DNA of 35,650 nucleotides, from NCBI GenBank assembly GCA_000173575.1, contig ABYL01000069.1, forward strand, positions 1 through 35,650. Reading direction: 5' to 3'. This document shows, piece by piece, positions 32,793-35,650 of the stretch. Each line of letters begins with the position of its first letter. Positions within the stretch are counted from its first letter, which is position 1. A program made the position numbers and the translations under genes. The notes under the pieces were generated by a model. It worked only from the letters and a program-made list of their open reading frames with translations. It made no database searches and was not told the origin of the DNA. The DNA is from Burkholderia sp. H160. Its GTDB lineage: Bacteria; Pseudomonadota; Gammaproteobacteria; Burkholderiales; Burkholderiaceae.

Positions 32793-33701
32793 ATGACTGC
32801 TTTCGACGTACGCATCGGTATCAACCCGCTCTCGTGGATGAACGACGACCTGCCGTCGCTCGGCGGCGAGACGCCGCTCGAAGTCGCGCTGACCGAAGGT
32901 CGTCAGATCGGCTATCAGGGCTTCGAACTCGGCAACAAGTTTCCTCGCGAGCCGAACGCGTTGAAGACGCTGCTCGCGCAATATGACCTCGCGCTCGTGT
33001 CCGGCTGGTACTCGGGCCAACTGGCCAGACGCAGCGTCGCGGAGGAAATCGACGCGGTCGGCTCCCATCTGGAGTTGCTGGCGCGCAACGGCGCGACCGT
33101 GATGGTGTATGGCGAAGTCGCCGATTCGATCCAGGGCGCGCCGCGCCCGCTGTATCAACGGCCGCGTTTTTTCAGCGACGCGCAATGGGACGCGTACGCG
33201 GCACGCGTCGATGAATTCGCGCGTTATACGCTGAGCCGCGGCGTTCGGCTCGCCTATCATCATCATATGGGCGCGTACGTCGAAACGCCGGCCGACGTCG
33301 ATCAGTTGATGGCGCGCACCAGCGACGCCGTCGGCCTGCTGTTCGACGCGGGGCATATCACGTTCGCGGGCGGCGATCCGGTGGCGGTACTCGACAAACA
33401 CATCGCGCGCGTCTGCCACGTGCATTGCAAGGACGTGCGCCCCGCCGTGACGAAGCTCGCGCGCAATCGCAACTGGAGTTTTCTCGATGCGGTGATCGCA
33501 GGCGCCTTCACGGTGCCCGGCGACGGCGCGGTGAACTTTCCGGCGCTCATCGACCGTTTGAAGCGGCATGGTTATTGCGGATGGCTGGTCGTCGAGGCGG
33601 AACAGGACCCGGTGGTCGCGCCGTCGTTCGAGTATGCGCAGAAGGGATACAGAACGTTGCGGGCGCTCGTCGATGCGCCGCGCGGCAAGGAGGCAGCATG
33701 A
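32793..33701 (+). CDS. iolE: Myo-inosose-2 dehydratase
   Basis: This 302-residue AP-endonuclease-family-2 TIM-barrel enzyme dehydrates 2-keto-myo-inositol to the trihydroxy-dione used by IolD. Characteristic stretches are RIGINPLSWMNDDLPSLGG at the N-terminus, YQGFELGNKFPRE, the metal-site HHHMGAYVET, LLFDAGHI, HVHCKDVR and a C-terminal VEAEQDP. GAGGA lies seven bases before the ATG. It follows iolD by 19 bases and overlaps iolB as ATGA. Confidence 0.95.
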   Translation: MTAFDVRIGINPLSWMNDDLPSLGGETPLEVALTEGRQIGYQGFELGNKFPREPNALKTLLAQYDLALVSGWYSGQLARRSVAEEIDAVGSHLELLARNGATVMVYGEVADSIQGAPRPLYQRPRFFSDAQWDAYAARVDEFARYTLSRGVRLAYHHHMGAYVETPADVDQLMARTSDAVGLLFDAGHITFAGGDPVAVLDKHIARVCHVHCKDVRPAVTKLARNRNWSFLDAVIAGAFTVPGDGAVNFPALIDRLKRHGYCGWLVVEAEQDPVVAPSFEYAQKGYRTLRALVDAPRGKEAA

Positions 33702-34498
33702 GCTTATTGGTGAAGGCCGAGCGCGAAGGCCAGACGATCGCGCGCGTCACGCCGCAGTCGGCATGCTGGCGCTATGTGGGATTCGCCGCGTACCGGCTCG
33801 GCGCGAACGAAGTCGCGTACGTGTTCGAGCCGGCGCGCGAAGTGTGCATCGTCGTGCTGAGCGGCGCGGTCGATGTCGAAACGCCGGACAGGACGTGGAG
33901 TTCGCTCGGTTCGCGCGACAGCGTGTTCGAAGACGCAGCGCCTTACGCGGTGTATCTGCCGCCCAACGTACGCACTACCGTGCGCGCGTGCCGCGACGCG
34001 GAGGTAGGTGTAGCGAGCGCACCGGCCAAAGGCGAGTATCCGGCGCGGCTGATCGAGCCGGCGTCGATGAAGCGCTCGACGCGCGGCAAGTCGCTGAATA
34101 CGCGCTACGTGTGCGATATTCTCCCGCAGACCGAGCCGGCGGAATCGCTGCTGGTGGTCGAGGTGAGAACGCCAGGCGGTCACGCGTCGAGCTATCCGCC
34201 GCACAAGCACGACACCGCCAACATTCCGCACGAAAGCTCGCTCGAAGAAACCTACTACCACCGTCTCGATCCGCCGCAAGGCTTCGCGTTCCAGCGCGTG
34301 TACACCGACTCACGCGATATCGACGAATCGATGGCCGTCGAGGATCACGACGTCGTGATGGTGCCGCGCGGCTATCACCCCGTCATCGTGCCGTATGGCT
34401 ACGATTCGTACTATCTGAACGTGATGGCGGGCAGCCAGCGGGTCTGGCACTTCCATAACGATCCGGCGCATGAATGGATCATTAATAAGGATGCTTGA
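33698..34498 (+). CDS. iolB: 5-deoxy-glucuronate isomerase
   Basis: This 266-residue bicupin enzyme converts 5-deoxyglucuronate to 5-dehydro-2-deoxygluconate, the IolC substrate. The metal-binding cupin motif is SSYPPHKHD with further ligands in the EETYYHRLDPPQGF stretch. VPRGYHPV and the C-terminal WHFHNDPAHEWI are typical of IolB. A perfect AAGGAGG lies five bases before the ATG. It is the last gene of the operon and converges on an ABC ATPase gene with a 39-base gap, in which I see no clear intrinsic terminator. Confidence 0.95.
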   Translation: MSLLVKAEREGQTIARVTPQSACWRYVGFAAYRLGANEVAYVFEPAREVCIVVLSGAVDVETPDRTWSSLGSRDSVFEDAAPYAVYLPPNVRTTVRACRDAEVGVASAPAKGEYPARLIEPASMKRSTRGKSLNTRYVCDILPQTEPAESLLVVEVRTPGGHASSYPPHKHDTANIPHESSLEETYYHRLDPPQGFAFQRVYTDSRDIDESMAVEDHDVVMVPRGYHPVIVPYGYDSYYLNVMAGSQRVWHFHNDPAHEWIINKDA

Positions 34499-34537
34499 CT
34501 AACCGGGGGTCCGTGCCAGCGCGCGAAAGTGGGCGCG

Positions 34538-35263
34538 TCAGCCAACCCCGAGCCACTCGCTCATCACATCGTCACGCGACAGAAACGACGCCAGCGCGCC
34601 GTCGAACACGATCTCGCCATGCCCCATCACCGCGACGCGGCTCGCGATGTCCTGCGCAATCACGAGACGCTGCTCGATCAACAGGATCGCGACGCCACGC
34701 CCGCGCAACGCGCGCAGACAATCAGCGACCTGCTCGATCACGAGTCTCGCGAGCCCTTCGCCGGGCTCGTCGATCAGCAGCAGATCGGGGTCTCCGAGCA
34801 GCGCCCGCGCCAGCGCGAGCATCTGTTGCTCGCCGCCCGACAGCGCACCGGCACGCGTGCGCTTGCGCTCGGCGAGCACGGGAAATAACGCGTACGCGTC
34901 GTCGAGCGTGAAGCGCGGCGCGCGGCCGCGCACACGCGACGCGGCAACCGGCGCAATGCCGAGCAACAGGTTTTCATGGACGCTCAGCGCGGCGAACACG
35001 TCGCGATGCTCGGCTACGTAACCGAGCCCGAGCCGCGCGATCTCGAACGTGCGCAGACCGGCGAGCGAGCGCCCCGCGAAACGCAGCTCGCCCTCGCAAT
35101 GCACGAGGCCCATGATCGCGCGGGCGAGCGTCGAGCGGCCCGAGCCGTTACGGCCGACGAGCGCGACCGCTTCGCCTGGCTCGATGCTGAGCGTGACGCC
35201 ATGCAATGCCTGGCTCGCGCCATACCATGCGTTCAGATCGCGGATGTCGAGCAGCGCGCTCAT
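34538..35263 (-). CDS. LivF-type branched-chain amino-acid ABC transporter ATPase with an altered Walker A
   Basis: This 241-residue ATPase belongs to the LivF/UrtE group of hydrophobic-amino-acid importers. The P-loop reads GRNGSGRS at residues 37-44: the conserved Lys is Arg43 (codon CGC, read on the minus strand at about 35135). Other motifs are intact: the signature LSGGEQQMLALARAL, Walker B LLLIDEPGEGL and the switch region LLIEQRL. Its ATG shares one base with the stop of the upstream LivG-like gene (TGATG). Either the protein binds ATP with Arg in this position, as some relatives appear to, or it depends on its partner ATPase. The substrate is unknown; no binding protein or permease is visible. 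Confidence 0.88.
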   Translation of the reverse strand: MSALLDIRDLNAWYGASQALHGVTLSIEPGEAVALVGRNGSGRSTLARAIMGLVHCEGELRFAGRSLAGLRTFEIARLGLGYVAEHRDVFAALSVHENLLLGIAPVAASRVRGRAPRFTLDDAYALFPVLAERKRTRAGALSGGEQQMLALARALLGDPDLLLIDEPGEGLARLVIEQVADCLRALRGRGVAILLIEQRLVIAQDIASRVAVMGHGEIVFDGALASFLSRDDVMSEWLGVG

Positions 35264-35650
35264 CAGCCGGCTCCGTTGTCGGCTTGATCGCCGGCCCGCG
35301 CGCGCGGGTTGTGATCGATGCGCTCACCCAGATACGCGGCACGCACCGCCACGTTCGCGCGAATCGCAGCCGGTGTCCCGCTCGCGATGATGCGTCCCTG
35401 CACCAGCACCGAAATGCGATCGGCGAGCGCGAACACCGCGTCCATGTCGTGCTCGACCATCAGCAGCGTGCGGCCCGCGGTGATCTCACGGATCAGCTCG
35501 ATCGCGCGCGCCGCTTCGGCGCGGTTCATGCCCGCCGTCGGTTCGTCGAGCAGCAGCGTGTGCGCGCCGCCGGCAAGCGCGATGCCGAGATCTAGCGCGC
35601 GCTGCTCCGCGTAGCTGAGCGTGCCGGCCGCGACGTCGCGGCGGGCACCG
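35263..35650 (-). CDS. LivG-type ABC transporter ATPase, cut by the window edge
   Basis: Only the C-terminal 128 codons are inside the window. They read through the signature LSYAEQRALDLGIAL, Walker B HTLLLDEPTAGM, the switch His in MVEHDMDAVFALADRI, and a C-terminus with AAYLGERID, which is typical of LivG proteins. The Walker A half lies beyond position 35650. The frame is open right to the edge, so the gene is partial, not broken. It is the upstream partner of the LivF-type ATPase, and the two are translationally coupled. Confidence 0.88.
   Translation of the reverse strand, partial: GARRDVAAGTLSYAEQRALDLGIALAGGAHTLLLDEPTAGMNRAEAARAIELIREITAGRTLLMVEHDMDAVFALADRISVLVQGRIIASGTPAAIRANVAVRAAYLGERIDHNPRARAGDQADNGAG

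Overview
The window looks like chromosomal DNA of a beta-proteobacterium of the Burkholderia/Paraburkholderia group. The evidence is very high GC with G/C-ending codons, housekeeping proteins (ValS, UvrD, GalU) of that type, and several copies of a hairpin-bearing intergenic repeat whose spurious translation ([11 protein letters not shown]...) I associate with Paraburkholderia genomes. The genus is an inference; no rRNA gene is present.

Layout. (1) 18-3358: a three-gene aromatic-acid/fusaric-acid-type efflux operon (FUSC permease, DUF1656 small membrane protein, HlyD adaptor). (2) 3379-7122: a lower-GC insertion that looks like a toxin/immunity island. It holds a GHSLGG lipase, a candidate type VI secretion phospholipase effector, followed by two tandemly duplicated, signal-peptide-bearing ankyrin proteins as likely periplasmic immunity. 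Each ankyrin gene carries a piece of the 3' end of an IS256-family transposase behind it. The island is bracketed by a direct duplication of the host locus: an mcp 3' fragment on the left, and a decayed hlyD fragment followed by the intact mcp on the right. (3) 7120-10459: a methyl-accepting chemotaxis protein and a fosmidomycin-resistance-type MFS transporter. (4) 10491-12110: a solo half repeat, then a 41-codon relic that joins what look like the N- and C-terminal ends of a Tlde1/DUF2778 type VI effector, overlapping a two-TM protein that may be its orphan immunity gene, then a complete ~500-bp palindromic repeat element. (5) 12111-17201: propionyl-CoA synthetase on the + strand, converging on a uvrD-mtnN operon. 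(6) 17316-17817: a second copy of the palindromic element, inverted relative to the first, between the divergent uvrD and valS promoters. (7) 17923-22090: valS, galU with a textbook intrinsic terminator, and a tusA-like gene. (8) 22202-34498: a divergent myo-inositol utilisation locus. (9) 34538-35650: two ATPases of a branched-chain-amino-acid-type ABC transporter, one cut by the window edge.

The inositol locus is the main metabolic unit. Leftward run an RpiR-type regulator, IolG and a second Gfo/Idh/MocA dehydrogenase; rightward run a sugar ABC importer (binding protein, permease, half-size ATPase) and iolC-iolD-iolE-iolB. Many of these genes share ATGA or similar overlaps. A perfect GGAA-N6-TTCC palindrome lies between the two arms and overlaps the likely -35 region of the regulator gene. 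Together these genes import inositol, oxidise it, dehydrate it, open the ring, isomerise, phosphorylate and probably cleave the product through a kinase-DUF2090 fusion. IolA is not in the window.

The most interesting material is the accessory DNA: two independent traces of interbacterial-competition modules, one apparently intact and one collapsed, and a ~500-bp bipartite palindromic repeat in two inverted full copies plus one half copy.
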